Source: Progne subis subis (taxonomy: Eukaryota; Chordata; Aves; Passeriformes; Hirundinidae). From it: a DNA stretch of 64,000 nt. How positions within the stretch are numbered: the first letter of the stretch is position 1; every line of letters starts with the position of its first letter. Position numbers and translations under genes: made by a program. The DNA lies in NCBI GenBank assembly GCA_022316685.1, contig JAKJHU010000039.1, positions 3,100,001 to 3,164,000 of the forward strand. The letters are read 5' to 3'. The notes beneath the pieces were generated by a model. That model was not told where the DNA came from, searched no databases, and saw only the letters and a program-made list of their open reading frames with translations. Shown here piece after piece: positions 38,142-51,900 of this stretch.

Positions 38142-38785
38142 ACAGAATCACAGAATCACTTAGTTTGGAAAAGACCTCTAAGATCATCAAGTTCAACCTT
38201 TGAACAACCACACTGATCACCAGTTTGTCTAACTAGACCATAGCACTAAAGGCCATGTCCACTAATTTCTTGATCACCTCTCGGGAGGGTGACTCCACCA
38301 CCACCACCCTGGTTAAGTCTGTTCCAATACTTAACAACCCCTTTTATGAAGAAATTCTTCCAGATGTCCAACCTGAACCTCCTGTGGTGCAGCTTGAGGC
38401 CATGTCCTCTCCTCCTGTCACTGGTCAGGAGAAGAGGCCAATCCCCACCGGGCTACAATCTCCTTTCAGGGAGTTGTGGAGAGTCATAAGGCTACACTTG
38501 GGTCTTCTTTTCTCCAGGCTGAACAGCTCCAGCTCCCTTAGCTGCTTCTCACAGGACTTATGTTCTAGACCCCTTACCAGCTCCATTGGACATGCTCCAA
38601 CACCTCAATGTCTTTATTGCAGTGAGGGGCTCAAAACTGAACACAGGATTCAAGGTGCAGCCGCAGCACACAATCACTGCCCTGGTCCTGCTGGCCGCAC
38701 TCTTTCTGACCTAAGCCAAAATGCCACTGGCCTTCATGGCCACCTGGGCACACTGCTAGGTCATGTTCAGATCCATTGTGAAGAG
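38142..38785 (-). mobile_element. CR1 LINE, 5'-truncated 3' end
   Basis: On the + strand it opens with ACAGAATCACAGAATCAC, the complement of the repeated 8-mer 3' tail of CR1, followed by TTTGGAAAAGACCTCTAAGATCATCAAGTTCAACC-type sequence that is diagnostic of chicken-repeat-1. About 640 bp of the 3' region can be followed up to the block around GGCCACCTGGGCACACTGCTAGG. The 213-codon open frame on the opposite strand (38,255-38,896) is an artefact of this repeat. Fairly well preserved, so younger than the element at 28 kb. Confidence 0.93.
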
Positions 38786-38846
38786 TTGCAGTACTGCTCA
38801 TCTAAAAACTGCAACAGAGACGGATCCTTCTCTTCAGGAAGGTTAA

Positions 38847-38880
38847 TTTTATTTTATTTTATTTATTTATTTATTTTTTT
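38847..38880 (+). repeat. (TTTTA)n/(TTTA)n simple repeat
   Basis: TTTTA units passing into TTTA units and a short T run, just beyond the 5' truncation of the - strand CR1. Confidence 0.85.
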
Positions 38881-38889
38881 AATGGTGCC

Positions 38890-41375
38890 TTTTTGAATGC
38901 TTGTCTTTACATACTGGATTTTGAGCCTTTAAGTTACAAGTCCAAGGTATTTCCTGCAAACCCAAGATTTAGAAACACTTCTATACCTTTGAAAGCTACA
39001 GCTGTATTAATTGTAAGACTCTGGAGTAGAACTTTGAGGAAGAACACTACATTGCACAAAACATTAAATCAATCTGTGGGAACTGGTAAGACCTGCTTTA
39101 TACTTTTTTGATACTGAAAGTGAGTTGAGAACTGTTGATCACTTCTGAGAATCAGGTAGGCACTTGACCATTCCTGTTTATTGACTGACTGACTACACAG
39201 AAGGCATGTGAAAATGAATTCTTCCTAATAAAGTTGCCAGGAGTTGCAAAGAGAACATGATTAATGTAGATTTTATTGGCTGGCCCTGTTTTTGTGTATG
39301 ATGACATACACAAATTCAAACTGAAACGAAGTGAGGCTCTTTCATGCTTGCCAGAATATATTTAGCCTTCAATAACTTACTCACCTGGTAAGGTCTCAAT
39401 TTTGCTAACTTGTTGGTTTTTTTCAGGAAAGGTGCCTGCTTTTGTCGCACTTCATGATCCATAAACAAAAGTGCAAGGAGGATGAGTAGCTGATACAAGG
39501 TCACAAGGTCACCCACTGAACTATCTGCTCAGCTGCCTTTTGCACTGTAGACCAGTCTGATTCATGGGCAGGCAAATGAGGACCAGCAGTACTTATCTTC
39601 TTTTTCCTCTCTTTCCTCATTCCTCACATGCAAATCAGTCCCCTTCACAGTCAGGGATTTCTTGCTTAGATTCAATATTCTGTACAAAAGGCACCAGAAT
39701 GAATGTGTCAATTCATGGGATGTTTCCTGGCATTGTGCTGGACCCACTTCCAAACCAAAATGAGCGAATGAGGTAAAACTGGATTGGAGACTGTTTGAGG
39801 GACAGAGTTGGTTGTAGGGAGACCACAACTGGGCAGAGAGCAACTGTCTTCTGCTAAATCTTTCATGAATCAATAAATGATGTTACATCTCTATCACTGG
39901 CTCTGGGCTCATTGAAGCTTCTCAGTCAGGGAAGTAAAGCCTTTAGATATGCTTGGCAGGGCAGAGCGGGGCCCTGGGGACACTCTACAGACAGCCTTTT
40001 CCCTCTTTTACAGTTGTATCTAAGGACAAATGATTAATGTACTATTCCTGCTGACAAGGTTCTCTTAAAAACATATATTTCATTGCGTGCAACTTAGTTT
40101 TCGGAGTGGCTGTTAAAGATTAGGCTCACTGCGGAGGCTTGGATGGGGAACTGCTGTTGATGTAGAGTGAATAATATTCCTGTGCCTTTTGGAGGGGCAA
40201 TTTGGATCTCCTCCCTTGGTGCGTTTTGCAGCATGCTGTTGGTATGGCACTTGCCTGGCTGCTGCTCTCCCAGCCTGACCCCTGCTCCTTCAGGTAGGTC
40301 ACCATTTCAGCTACCATTTTCTGTTGGGCAGGTCAAACAGTGCCCAGCTTTATCTGCTGTGCTTTATCTCCTGTCATGAAAATCAATTCTCCCATCCCCA
40401 TGTGAGATAGACTATTCCCTCATGAAATGCCTCATGTCTTCTGCCCTCAAACTCATTTTAACTTGTTTATGGTTTGACCAAGTAGTGTGTTATATTGCTA
40501 CATGTGGTTTATACAGCTGGGCCTCTGAAAGGGAAAGAGCCCTCCCAAACCTGCAGCTCACATACTTATTACTCCACCTCCTCTTCCTTCTCTCCTCCCC
40601 GCCTCCCACACCAGAAAGAAAAAAAAAAAATAAAATTCAACTAATCAACGGTTGTATCTATTAAAATATTAGTCTGTGGGATACTACATGCAAGAGCAGA
40701 TCCTACAGAAACCTCTTGCACCTGCAGGGGAAATGTTCCATATATGGCATTGAGGCTGGCAGAGACTTGATTCGGAATAAAATTTAAATAATTCTGGTCG
40801 TTTTGCCACATCCTGTTTCTCTCATTTATGCATGCACTATTTTGATAACCAGCAAATAGTTCTCAGTTTGCTGGAGCTAAAGATAGCCTTGAATTGTAGC
40901 ACTAGTACCCTGCTCCTTTAGAAGTGCTCAGGCTCTCTCCCCCTGGGGCCAGCCTCAAAAACTGGGGTGAGACTAAGTTTCCTTTCTGGCATTACTTTAG
41001 GTTTAGCGTGATTTCATAACTGCTTTTGAAGTGTTTCAAAGTAACCCAAACAGGAGGAGCTGCAGAGTTTCAATTTCTGGCTACTCAAATGACCAGTGTC
41101 ATCTCTCTCTTTGTTTCTTGTGATCCTTTGTTTTGTGTGAGATATGAAGTAGATGAAGAAAAGTAGTTGGTATGCTTCAATTTCCTGACTCTGCCTGGGG
41201 GCCTTCCCATGTTAACTCTTTTTCTAGGATTAGGGCTTTTCTGGCATGTGAAGCGTTACCTAGATCCCTTGGCTGAAACTTAGAGTTTACCTTGATCTGA
41301 AAACTTGTGTTAATAGTGTAAATGCTTTGTATAGAGCTTTGACTGGGACTGTTGTCTTCCTAATGAAGAAACATA
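38890..41375. other. Intron 1 segment without gene
   Basis: No exon, RNA gene or further transposon recognised. Confidence 0.5.
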
Positions 41376-41379
41376 GCAT

Positions 41380-41757
41380 CTCTCCTGTGAAGACAGACTA
41401 AGACAGTAGGACTTGTTCGCTGTTGAGAAGAAAAGGCACCTTCCAGTGCCTAAAGAGGACTTACAACAAGGCTGGTTGGAGAGAGCGTGTAGTGATAGGT
41501 GAAGGGGGAATGGCTATAAACTGAAAGAGAGTAGGATTAGATTGGATAAATTGGGAAAAAAAATCTTTACTGTGTGGGTGGTGAGGCACTGGAAGAGGTT
41601 ACCCCAAGGAGTTGTGGATGCCCCATTCCTGGAAGTGTTCGAGGCCAAGCTGGATGGAGCTTTGAGCAACTTGGTTCAGTGGAAGGTGTCTCTGCCCATG
41701 CAGGGGGGTTGGAATGAGAGGATCTTTCCAATCCAAACCATTCTATGATTCTATGAA
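41380..41757 (+). mobile_element. CR1 LINE 3' fragment
   Basis: About 375 bp of CR1 3' region in sense with DPF3. It contains the typical GTGGTGAGGCACTGGAAGAGGTTACCC block, CTGGAAGTGTTCGAGGCCAAGC and the terminus CCATTCTATGATTCTATGA with two 8-mer units. The 68-codon open frame in it is not a gene. Confidence 0.93.
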
Positions 41758-42239
41758 ATGAAGAGGAAGACTACAAATCCAGTTGAATAACTGTTAGGGA
41801 TTAAAGTGAAGAATAGGCTTATTAATGCTCCACTGCTGGAAAATCCCAGTCTGGGCTCCAGAGCAGTTTGTGTGCACACGCAGATGCTTACCTGTGCTGT
41901 TGCATTCAGCTTTAGAGAATATAGGTCTCCTCTTGAAGCTGAGATCTAGTTACAATTAATATTTTGTTACTCTCAAGTTTGAAGAACAACTAGGCTGGGG
42001 TTTTATGCAGGCCCATCACATGTTTTGAAAACAAAGTTCTTTCTGACATTTGATGCTTTCTAGGCCTTTCACATAATCTGTGTTAAGATGACTCAGACTT
42101 TGGTCTATGCAGGCTTTTGTTCTTCCCAAGAGAAATGGAGAAGACATATATTTTAACTAGATAATTACAGAAGATTTTCATAGGACAAAAGTGAAAAGCA
42201 GCTGCAGACTTATAACTTCTTCATGCTTCTTTTCCTTGG

Positions 42240-42460
42240 TATATCAGGAGATGCTAACCATCCTAATGCACTACAGCCGTTTAAATAGCACACACAAATC
42301 CTTGGCAGCGCAGCATAATCCTTGATAGCGCGGAATGCTGCAGCTTCCATGTGGCAGCTGGGAGCCCAGCACTGGGCACATTTGCCATTACCGCCAGTCA
42401 TTCGCTATCTGCAGACGACCTGGAGTGAGGGTGAAGTCAGTGAGACTGTTCAGGTAAGCA
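42240..42460. promoter_or_regulatory. CpG-bearing intronic patch with 20-bp tandem repeat
   Basis: Seven CpGs within about 140 bases in a CpG-poor intron, no transposon similarity, and a GTTCAG|GTAAGC donor-like end at 42,453. Two exact-period 20-bp units at 42,297-42,316 and 42,317-42,336 each carry AATCCTTG and AGCGC. Possible regulatory element or cryptic exon. Confidence 0.3.
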
Positions 42461-42737
42461 AGTCCAGTTTTTTGGGGTGCCTTGCTCTCGTGGGCAATCC
42501 TGGAACTACTCAGCTAAGTAAGACTAATAATATTTGGCTATGTGTGTGGAGAGTTGTGTTCTTTCCATTAAACAAAACATGACCCCTACAGGTTCTCCTT
42601 TTCTGGTGTAAACACAATGTCTGCACCAACTGGGGATCCTCTGTACTAGTGCTGCTAATTCCAAATAAAGTAATAGTGACAGGACCCTTCCCTGGAACTT
42701 AGTCTGTTCAATTCATAATGCAGCAGTGCAAGAAAAT

Positions 42738-42850
42738 GAACTCATTGGACCAGATCCTTACAACTGTTGTAAATCTTGGTCACCTTATGGACTTTGCTGG
42801 AAGTGTTCCAGGGTACACAAGGAAATGAATGGGATCATTCTGCTCCTTTA
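42738..42850. mobile_element. Possible old palindromic (MITE-like) repeat copy
   Basis: GGACCAGATCCTTACAAC followed by GTTGTAAATC resembles one end of a widespread sauropsid palindromic repeat whose arms carry CAGATCCT and GTGTAAATC. Its right half is diverged. Family name uncertain. Confidence 0.35.
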
Positions 42851-42924
42851 TTCCCTATCAGGACCACCACCATGTATATTTTATTTTACTTTTAGTATTT
42901 ATATGTGGCTGATGCTTCCTGTCC

Positions 42925-42992
42925 CAGGCAGGGAAGTTTGAACTAAGTGATCCTTAAGGTGCCTTCCAACCCAAACCATTCTGTGATTCTAT
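42925..42992 (+). mobile_element. CR1 3'-terminal fragment
   Basis: About 65 bp: AAGTGATCCTTAAGGTGCC, then CTTCCAACCCAAACCATTC and TGTGATTCTAT, the CR1 end. The rest of the element is missing. Confidence 0.88.
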
Positions 42993-42999
42993 AAAATAT

Positions 43000-45900
43000 T
43001 TGCTTGTCTTTTTTTTTCCTCAGTGGTGCTGTTGACATTCTATGAGCAGTTCTGCAGGGTAGAGATGCAGTTTGTTACCAAGTTTCAGCTTGTGTTGCCC
43101 ATCCCTTTCCCTTTCTCCTGCTTCTCTGCTTTGTGGAGCAGACGGTGCTCATTCCCATGGTGGCTCTTGACACAGCTGAAGTCTCTTCCCTGATGCCTCT
43201 ACTGTACCATGGAAACTCCCTGCGGTATTTTTGGAGAAGAGAACACACAGTTGATTATTATTTTTTGTTTATGATTTTTAAGATCCTATTATGATTATAT
43301 TTATCTTTGCTATACTCTTTCACTTCCCTTTCCAACCTGTCCCAAAGATCTGTGGTATGAAGTTCCCTGCAACCTGGGGAATATTGCTTTTCAATACTGT
43401 TGTAAGTTAACGTTATTTTGCATTCCTACAGCCATCTACCCACTCAACCACCCACTCCGTGTTTACCTTTGTAAACAACCTCTCATGTTGATTGTACTTA
43501 CATTTTTTTCAAGCAGAAATGCTGACTCTTTACATATAACAAAGGTCATTCTATTGCTTTCTCTTTCAATTAGAAGGCTGAGGTGCCACTATTTGCCATT
43601 TTATAATTTGCTCATTCTTTAGTGCCCCTTTTCTCATCCTTTGGGCCTCCCCCTCTCTTGTATTATACAAGAACAACAGGATGATTGTTAAAACATATCT
43701 TCCTCTCCCCTGGGCCACCAGTGTCTCCTGCCCACACCTGGCAGACCCCCTATGATGTATTTTTGACTCCTCCAACTCTAGCACCACATCCCTGTCTTCA
43801 ATACACTGCATTGCCCTCTCCTGACCTTTCCAATTCTTTTCAACTCTGTATTTTTCTCTTTGCTGTTAAGTCAGTGGCTTTATATAGTTGGAATCAAGAA
43901 TAGAATTTCACCTCCTGTATCTGAATGCTTTATTTTTTGTGTCAGCTTTTCTCCTAATTCAGCTTGATGAGTTGCTCCAACATTCTCCTGCCATAAATGT
44001 CTATATCATTTTTGTGTATCATATAATGATGCCTCTTCAACCCTGTGCATTGTGCTGCTCAACTTTCTCCAAACCATTCACAAAATCCGCTCCTTTTAGC
44101 CTAGCTTTCCTTCCTTTGCTATTCAGCACCCCAGGCTTTTATGCCACATATGAAGCCAAATCCTAATGCCACTGAAGTAATTTGAAATGTTGCCATTTGC
44201 TTCACTGACATGAAGACTGAGTTCACTGTCTGCAGATTTAAATATTATGAATGGGGGGAAGTGGGGAGTGAAATGACAGGAGAAAAAGAATCATTAAGTT
44301 CATTATGCCTGCTGAACAGATCCTGTAAGCTCTTGCTGTTGAGGCATGTGTCCTCCCGTGCTGCTGGTTTTTGTCACCTTTGCTGTGCTATGCTTAATTT
44401 AGATTGTAAATTCCTCACATTAGACTCTTTCTGTTTCATTTGTCCTTAATGTGGCATGCCCACCTATGGAATTGTACAAATGTAGTAACTCAAAGGAAAG
44501 ATGTAGTCTTCTGAAAATTTTACCCAGTTTAAGCAATTTTTAAAAAATAATCATAAATAAATCACCTTTTCATAGTACCAAACAGGAAATCTCTGGGCAG
44601 TGGTCAGTATCTCAGTGGAAAGTCTAGCTTCACTGTGTGACGGTGTAATGACCACAGTAAGGTACAGAACAGGAGCCTGTGAGGGAACATTTTGTTCATT
44701 AGCTTTGTATCTGTGCCAGGCTGAGGGATACAAATCCTTAAAACTCTTTGTACGGGCAGATGAAGTTTTCCTTTGAAAATATGCACACAGGACTAACCTT
44801 AGTATGGCCTCCAGCAAGTGTTCACTGTGCTTCTGTGTTATTTGGGAGGACAAACAGTGATCCTGTGCTTTTTCTTACAGTACTATGCACAGTTTCCTAT
44901 ATCCTGTCTCAGGTGAATCCTCAAAAGCCTGAGCCATCCCAGTGACATAATACTTTAGAGTAGCTGTGGTTTTGTGGAGAGCAGTGGGTTTGGCTCAGGC
45001 AGTCCTAATGACGTACTGAGTGGTGGTTACGGCCGAAAGGAAAGAGGCAAGAATTGCTCTGTACAGCCAGAGCTCAGAGTGGAGGTGGGGGAGCAGAGCA
45101 GGATATTTCTGGGGAGCTGCATGATTCTGCTGTTCATCCCTTTGTTCATTAATAAGTGGCCTATGCCCTTTTGTGGGTTACAGAGCAATGTATTCCAGAT
45201 ACATCAAACTCTGATACTGCCTGATAGCAATGGCACAATGGATTCAACTTTATTTTGCAGCTTTCACAAGCTAATTTCATTCTTGCTGAAGTCACTGGCT
45301 AAAGAAAGCCAACATTCCTCTCTGATACATGCAAGATTACTTCCCCCCCCCTTCTTTTTCTTTGTCTGCTTAAGGTTCATTTTAACACACCAAAGACCCG
45401 ATTCTCCTGTTGTTCCTGGATTTCACTGGTTTAATTCCTACAACTTGCTCATTTCTCTTGGTTTAGAGAGGTGATAAAAGAAAACCAGAGTCTCTTTCAT
45501 GTTATGTGACAAGCCAGTGGTGGCATGGTGCACTGGGATAGAGCTGCTTCAGCTGGCAGTGAAGGTCTGTCTGTCTTGCTGCATCTGTTGCTTTGATATT
45601 TGAACAGGACTCTTCTGAGACAGTCTCTGTCACTCCTTAATTAGCCTGTCACTCCAGGGAGGAAAGAAAAAGCTCAACAAAAAAGCCTGAGACAGGAATC
45701 TAATGTGGCTTTACTGAATGACAGGGCACAGCACAAGGCTGGCCAAAGAAATATGTGTTTAAACAAATTACTTCACATTTACACATCAACCCTTGAGTGA
45801 GCACCTTGCATAATCTAAGATGGAATGTTGGGAAGCAGTTTCCAGCAGGAATCTCAGTACATCTCTTGTAAGTACAAAGGTACTCATGAGAATGGTGGGG

Positions 45901-48900
45901 AAGCCAAGTCAGGGATCTGCAGCTGGAAGACCCCGTGCCATTGGCTGTCCTGATGAATACTGGTGAAAGCACTGGATGACTGATTGGGAATTTCTGTCCC
46001 CATGTGATGGGCTCATGGTCACCTGAGAAAGAGCTTCACTCACTGTCCTAGGATTTGCCCTGGAACAAAATGTATCACAGGAGTAACTAAAAATTTTCAT
46101 CTAGGCTGGAATTCCTGCTGTGTGAGAGACCAGAGTTTAGCAAGAGCCAGTCACAAGCTCCAGAGCACATTTGAGCCAAGGATAAGAATGGCTATTGAGG
46201 GAATTAAAGCAAATGCAAAACACAGGCTTGGTTATTGTTTCAGTCACTTCTGAACAGTGAGTGGTCCATCCATTTAACAGGTGTTGCTTTTTTTTTGCAA
46301 GAGGAAAGAGTTCAAGTTCTCAAGTATATAGCTCAATTAGAGTGCTCTCACCTAGTATTTTTAGCTAATACAACAAGTGTAACTCTGATATTCTGCAAAG
46401 CAAGTGCTGAAGTCCTAACACATACCTTGATTTTCTTCTTAAGGTCAGCTCCACAACCCTGTTCTTCCTGCTAGAAAAGATTACAGTTACATGGTGTGAA
46501 ATCTTTTTGTTTTGTTCCTGTAACATGCCATTTTCTCCAAACAATATTTAACCACGGATTTCATCTTTGGCATAACTCTTACTTCAGTGGAACTACGTAA
46601 AAAACAAATTTTGTCTCTAGAAACCAAGTAATGGATCAAAGATTTATCATTAAAATATCTGGTACTCTGTGACCCTGTAAATGCTTTCCACCTCAGAGGC
46701 AAGGCCTTCTTTAGGGCAAATGAGATAACACACTTTACTACAGGCTTGTTGTGGCCATGTAGGCTTGTTTCTTTCCACATTTAAATAGATTTGACTGAAG
46801 TTAGTTCTTGTTGCTGGATTTATAGATCTGTTGAGTTAAATCTTCTTCCTGATGAGCTTGTCTAATATTGTCATCAAGAATGGAAATTTTCCCACAGGCT
46901 ACCCTGCTGATCTGTACCATGACTAGGCCTTGAATATGTGAGATAACTGGATTCTTCTTATTATTTCAGCTAGAAAGTAAATTGGCAAGCAGTTGACTTA
47001 AGTTACATCAATACATTACTTATCTAAAGCAGAATAAAGTCATATAGAAAGACACTGAGTTAAACATATACATGTTTTAACCAATGCAGTTAGTCCAGAA
47101 ATAGACACCTTTTGATGAGTGATGCTGCAATTATAAGTGACTTATGGCTTCCTTGCTTCCAGAAATTACTGCTGCCACAGCCTCCTAGCAGAGCAGTTTG
47201 TGTGCTGTCATTTCAGGTGACATCAGTTTGGTTTAGTTCTGGCCACCAGTTTAAACTATCCAATCTAACCCAGTTTCTTTTGCTCGATGAAAATTGGAAA
47301 CCTTCTTCGACAAAACTGAGTCAATAACCTCTGGTATGGTGTTACCATCAGCACTGTATCGCAGCTGATGCTAGATGAGGACTTTTATGCCCAGCAGAAA
47401 TTGGCACAATCTCTTTAGGTGACTTGCTCTTCAGAACAGTTTTTGACCCATGTGGTCCTGAAGAAATAAGCTTACTGTAGTACAGGTGCTGATGGTATTG
47501 TAATCTGACTGCTATTGATGGGATTTTGGTTCCCAAGATACTATATGAGGATGCAAGTTTCAATAAATTCTCTCGATGTATTTTTTTGTGGTTTTCTCTC
47601 CATCTCTATTTAAAAATGTAGTGGAAAAACTTGAGTTTTTTTGTCTTTGCTACAGATTTAAATGGCTCAGAACTGGGGCTTTTCATGCTTCACAAAGATG
47701 CTATTACTTCGCAGTAACTTTTTTGTTAAGATCTTTTGTTTTGATCTTCACAGTTAACTATGAACCACGTAGAGAAAATAATGATGGTCAAGGTGTCTGT
47801 TGACCTGCACCACTTGATGGTACTTTGGCATCTGAGAGAAAAAGTACAGCTTTGAGTTCACTCTGAGTTCACTTCTCCCTTGTCTCATCAGTACAAAGAG
47901 GAAAAGTTAGGTACACTAGGCAGAGGCGGTTGTGCAAATTCTCGTTATTGTACTGTACATCAGGGAGCCTGAGGTAGGAATAGCAAAGTAAGTTCAGACT
48001 TAATAGGAAGAAAATTGTGTCTTTACTAGAATTTAAGCATCTTGGATGACAAATTTCTGAAAAGTAAAAATGACTTCCTCTATCACTTTTACATTCCTGT
48101 TTGCAAAAAGTAGTAGAATAGCCAAAATAGAGTGAAAGTGCTCTTGAGGGATAGTGAGCCTGCAGGAAAGGCAAATGTTTCTGCTCTCTCAGAGCAGGGC
48201 TGTGCTCAAGTGGAATCTTAGCTCAAACTAGGCAGTGCCAGACCAGGCAGTTTGTGTCCAAATCACAAGTGAAAAGATTTGCTAGTGAGATTCCAAGGTG
48301 GCTGGCTAGAGAGCTGTAATAAAATCTCCCAAAGTAGTAAGTTAGACCTGAAACAATTAGCCAGCTTTTCGTGCCTGCCCCAAATTGCTGGCGTTTGAGA
48401 AGAGGCAGTTTTAGTTCACAGAGTAATCTATAGGATAAAAATTTAGTTATGAATTTCCTATATAGGGTTTATTCAACTACAAGTATATGTACTTTATAAA
48501 ATATTTATAAGGGTAGTTACAACATGGAAATATGTTGTCTGTTTCTGGCTGTACAAGTTTTGGAGGAAGAAGATGGAAAAATACTCTGAACTGGAGGCAT
48601 TAAAAGGGATTGCTAGCATGAAATTCAAAGTCAGAAGACTCAGACACTAGATTTGTCTTCTAGTTGTTTTATTTTTTTCCTCATCTGTTTATATGAAAGT
48701 TGTGAAAAATGACAATATCCAGATTTAAACAAATTGTCAAAACTGCAGTGTAAGCAAACAGAGATGCATTAGCTTTTCCTAGTGTCTTCTGTACTTGACC
48801 TTCAGTAGGACTTCTGTCAACAGGAGGTTAAAAACCTTTTGATAGGAACATGAACTTTGAAGTTGGTTGTATTCCTGTTACTGGAAGCTTTGTTACAAGA

Positions 48901-51900
48901 GATTTCCACTCTTCCCACTCCACTGTAGAGAGGTTTTTCTTGTGGATGGAACAGAAGGCGAGTGCTTTTCCCAGGAGAGCTCACAGCCTGGCATTAGCAT
49001 TACAAAATCACCACACAGCTCCTCTTCCTTCTTCCTATAGGAATAAGTTTGTCTTTTGTTTTCATGAAGTCAAATTCACTGATGAGTTTTAGTGGAGTGT
49101 GGTCTGCCCCTGGTGTCTATTTTACTCATGATAATTTCTGCAGGATCTCAAGCAATCATGGTCTGTCAGAACCTCCACCTCAGAGGTGATTTGGACATCT
49201 GCACAGTGTTCCATTAGCATCAAGTATGGGCTTTGATTCAACAGTGACTCAGAACTGAGGGCAGAATGTTGCTTCATGAAATACCAGCTATGCACTCTGT
49301 ACCGCCTGGGATTTTTTATAAATTGCAGAGCATCCCAAGAGATTCTGATTTATTTCTTGAGTCAACAGGGTTTTGGTAGTTAGGGGTTGTCCTGAAATCC
49401 TTTTGCTGGGGATGTACTTGAGACATCACCAAGTACTTGATGTACAAGTACTTGGTGGTTGTACTGGATGCAGTGTGAGCTGATCCAGAAGCAGCAAAAT
49501 TTCTGTCTGTCTGTTTGTTTAAACACATAACAGAAGATTGTTGAGGCTACTGAGAGCATTGGAGAGGCATATTTATTTATTTATGGACATACTGTTTACA
49601 TATCATAGCTTGATGAAAAGCTGAAGTCATTACACTTGAAGCGAACATGTGACTCTGGAGTTATCTGCATCACGCTGCATGGCTGTAGGCCAAGGCAATG
49701 TATGTATGTATTCTGAGCTGCAATTGTGCAGCTGAAGCACTTGTTCCTTCAGCTTGCCTTTGCTTCTCTGCTGAAAGTTAACATCGCCTTGGTGTGCCAC
49801 CTTAGCTCCTTTTACAAATCTATTTTAAAAGTGATTCAGATTAGCATAAACACATAATTTAGGCAGTAGGTCTCTTTACTTGAGTTTGATGGTTAAGGAA
49901 TGCTTGCACAAGCTCCTTGGCTAGTGGCAAGGGTGGTGACTTCTGGTGAAGGCCCTGGGAATGAAGTGGGAAGTGGCAGACTCCATGTAACATGGTGGCA
50001 CTTAGAGGACACGTGACAAAGCAATTTCCTTTCATAGTTTTTTTATATAAGCCTTGTTTTGCCTGTGTAGTTCCCACTGGCAGCAACATTAATTGAAGTG
50101 GAACACAATGTTCATGATTTTTTTCCTTCTGAATCCCCACAGGGATTTAGTATAATGGGATTCTGTAGTGTGCGAAGGTGGAGAGAAGGGGTAAAAAGCC
50201 ACAGTACATGAAGGGTCAAGCTCCAGCATATTCTGCTATGATGCATCCAGTGTGAGCAATATCACAAGGGTTATGACTGTTTCTTATGAATGGTTCTTTT
50301 TGAAAGAGAGATACTTTTTTTGCCAATATGTTGACAAATGCACAAGAATAATTGTTCGTCCTGTTGACAGGTTTGTGCAGACTATCCATTTTGAAGGAAT
50401 TTCTGTTCTGTCTCTCAGGTGATGCTCCCACTAAACACTGCCTCTTTCTCCTTTGGAGCCTCTATTGGTGCACCTTCACAATATCATCTAGGAGAATAAG
50501 GAACTGCATTTGGGCTTCTGTCAAGGGTAGTCTCTTAATGAGAGATCCAGCCATGTTTTTTGTTGTATTTGCTCTTGCAAGTACATTAATGACTTGCATG
50601 CAGAGATAAACTGGACAGAGTGAATAGATAGAAGGATGTATGGTTGGTAGTGCAGGGTGAGAGAAGAGGGGTAGAGGAACAGTGCTACAAGAAAAAATAG
50701 CAGGAAAGTTGAACTTTTATGGTGTCGTGGAAGGCCCAAGGTATTGGGCACAGTAACATTGACTAATGTTCCTGGGAAAACTGTCTTGTCCTCTTCAGAG
50801 TGTCTGTATGATCACACTTGTTTTGCAGCGTGTATGGCAGAAACTTTGAAGCGGTTAACAGAGTAAAATGAGCCTGAGTTAACAAGTTAATGACTTCTGA
50901 GAGTGAGGGTGAAGATCCTTGAGATACATCAAAACAACATAGACAACTCCTAAAACCTTCTTGCTTCCATCTCTTTCAAAATATGAAAAAAATTGCTGGA
51001 TCAGTGCAGGATGTATAGGACTTGCTGACTGATGGTATAGGTCTGTAATTGGTTTTAGCCAGTGTTGCAATCTTGTCTGCCAGCAGTTCCTGACTGTATG
51101 CCTCAACCTGACACTAACTTTCTTTTTACCAGATGTGAAGTGGTTAAGGCAAGAGAACCCACTGAGCTTAAAACATTCTGCTTAGCTTTTGCATCATTCT
51201 TTTACATTTAGTGATTGTATGAGAGCTTGTGTGGCATAGGAGGGATAACAGACATGTGATGGGAACAGCAGGAGGAGAAGCGTAGAGGACATTTATTTTA
51301 AGGTCAGTGCAAGCTACTGTTGTGCTGTTTTTAACTGATTGTGGGACTGTGGCACAGAAGGCACAGAATGGCCATGTAGCAGGCAAGGAAGCAGATAAAG
51401 CATGTCTGGTTGATTAAAATAGTGAAGGTGTTGAAGGTAATGTAGCAGGTCCTGTGCTTGGAGACGATTCATGTCGTCCTTCATGCCTTTAGCTCCTCTA
51501 TCAGCAGAAGAGCAGATAAATCCCTCAAGGGGCTCCTGTGGGGTATAATTCAGTAAAGCCCACAGGAGGAGAGGTTTATAGAGATAGGCAGTGTTTGTAG
51601 ATTGAAACCAGGTGCCTGTGTTGACCAAGAAAATTTGTAGCATTTACACTTGGCTGGAAGTGAGCAAGTTTCTCTGGCCTGGTGCAGACCTTTCTTCAGG
51701 AATTGGGACTGCCACTTTGTAACTCGGAGTTTGTGCTACACATTTTGGTCTGCAGCCTTCCATGATGAAAAATAGGGCTCAGCAGCCTTTGGTGTTGCAC
51801 GTTTGTCCTTATGTGTGTGGTGGAGTGTTGACTTTCACTGAGACTCTACCCTTAAGTAGGTTATATCAGGTAACACCTGCAGGATAGGGAGATGGCACAA

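Noticed and set aside
38255..38896. 213-codon + strand frame
   Set aside because: It is the antisense of a CR1 3' region, so it is repeat-derived.
44974..45474. 166-codon + strand frame
   Set aside because: Intronic, no recognisable domain, hydrophobic C-terminal part from T-rich sequence.
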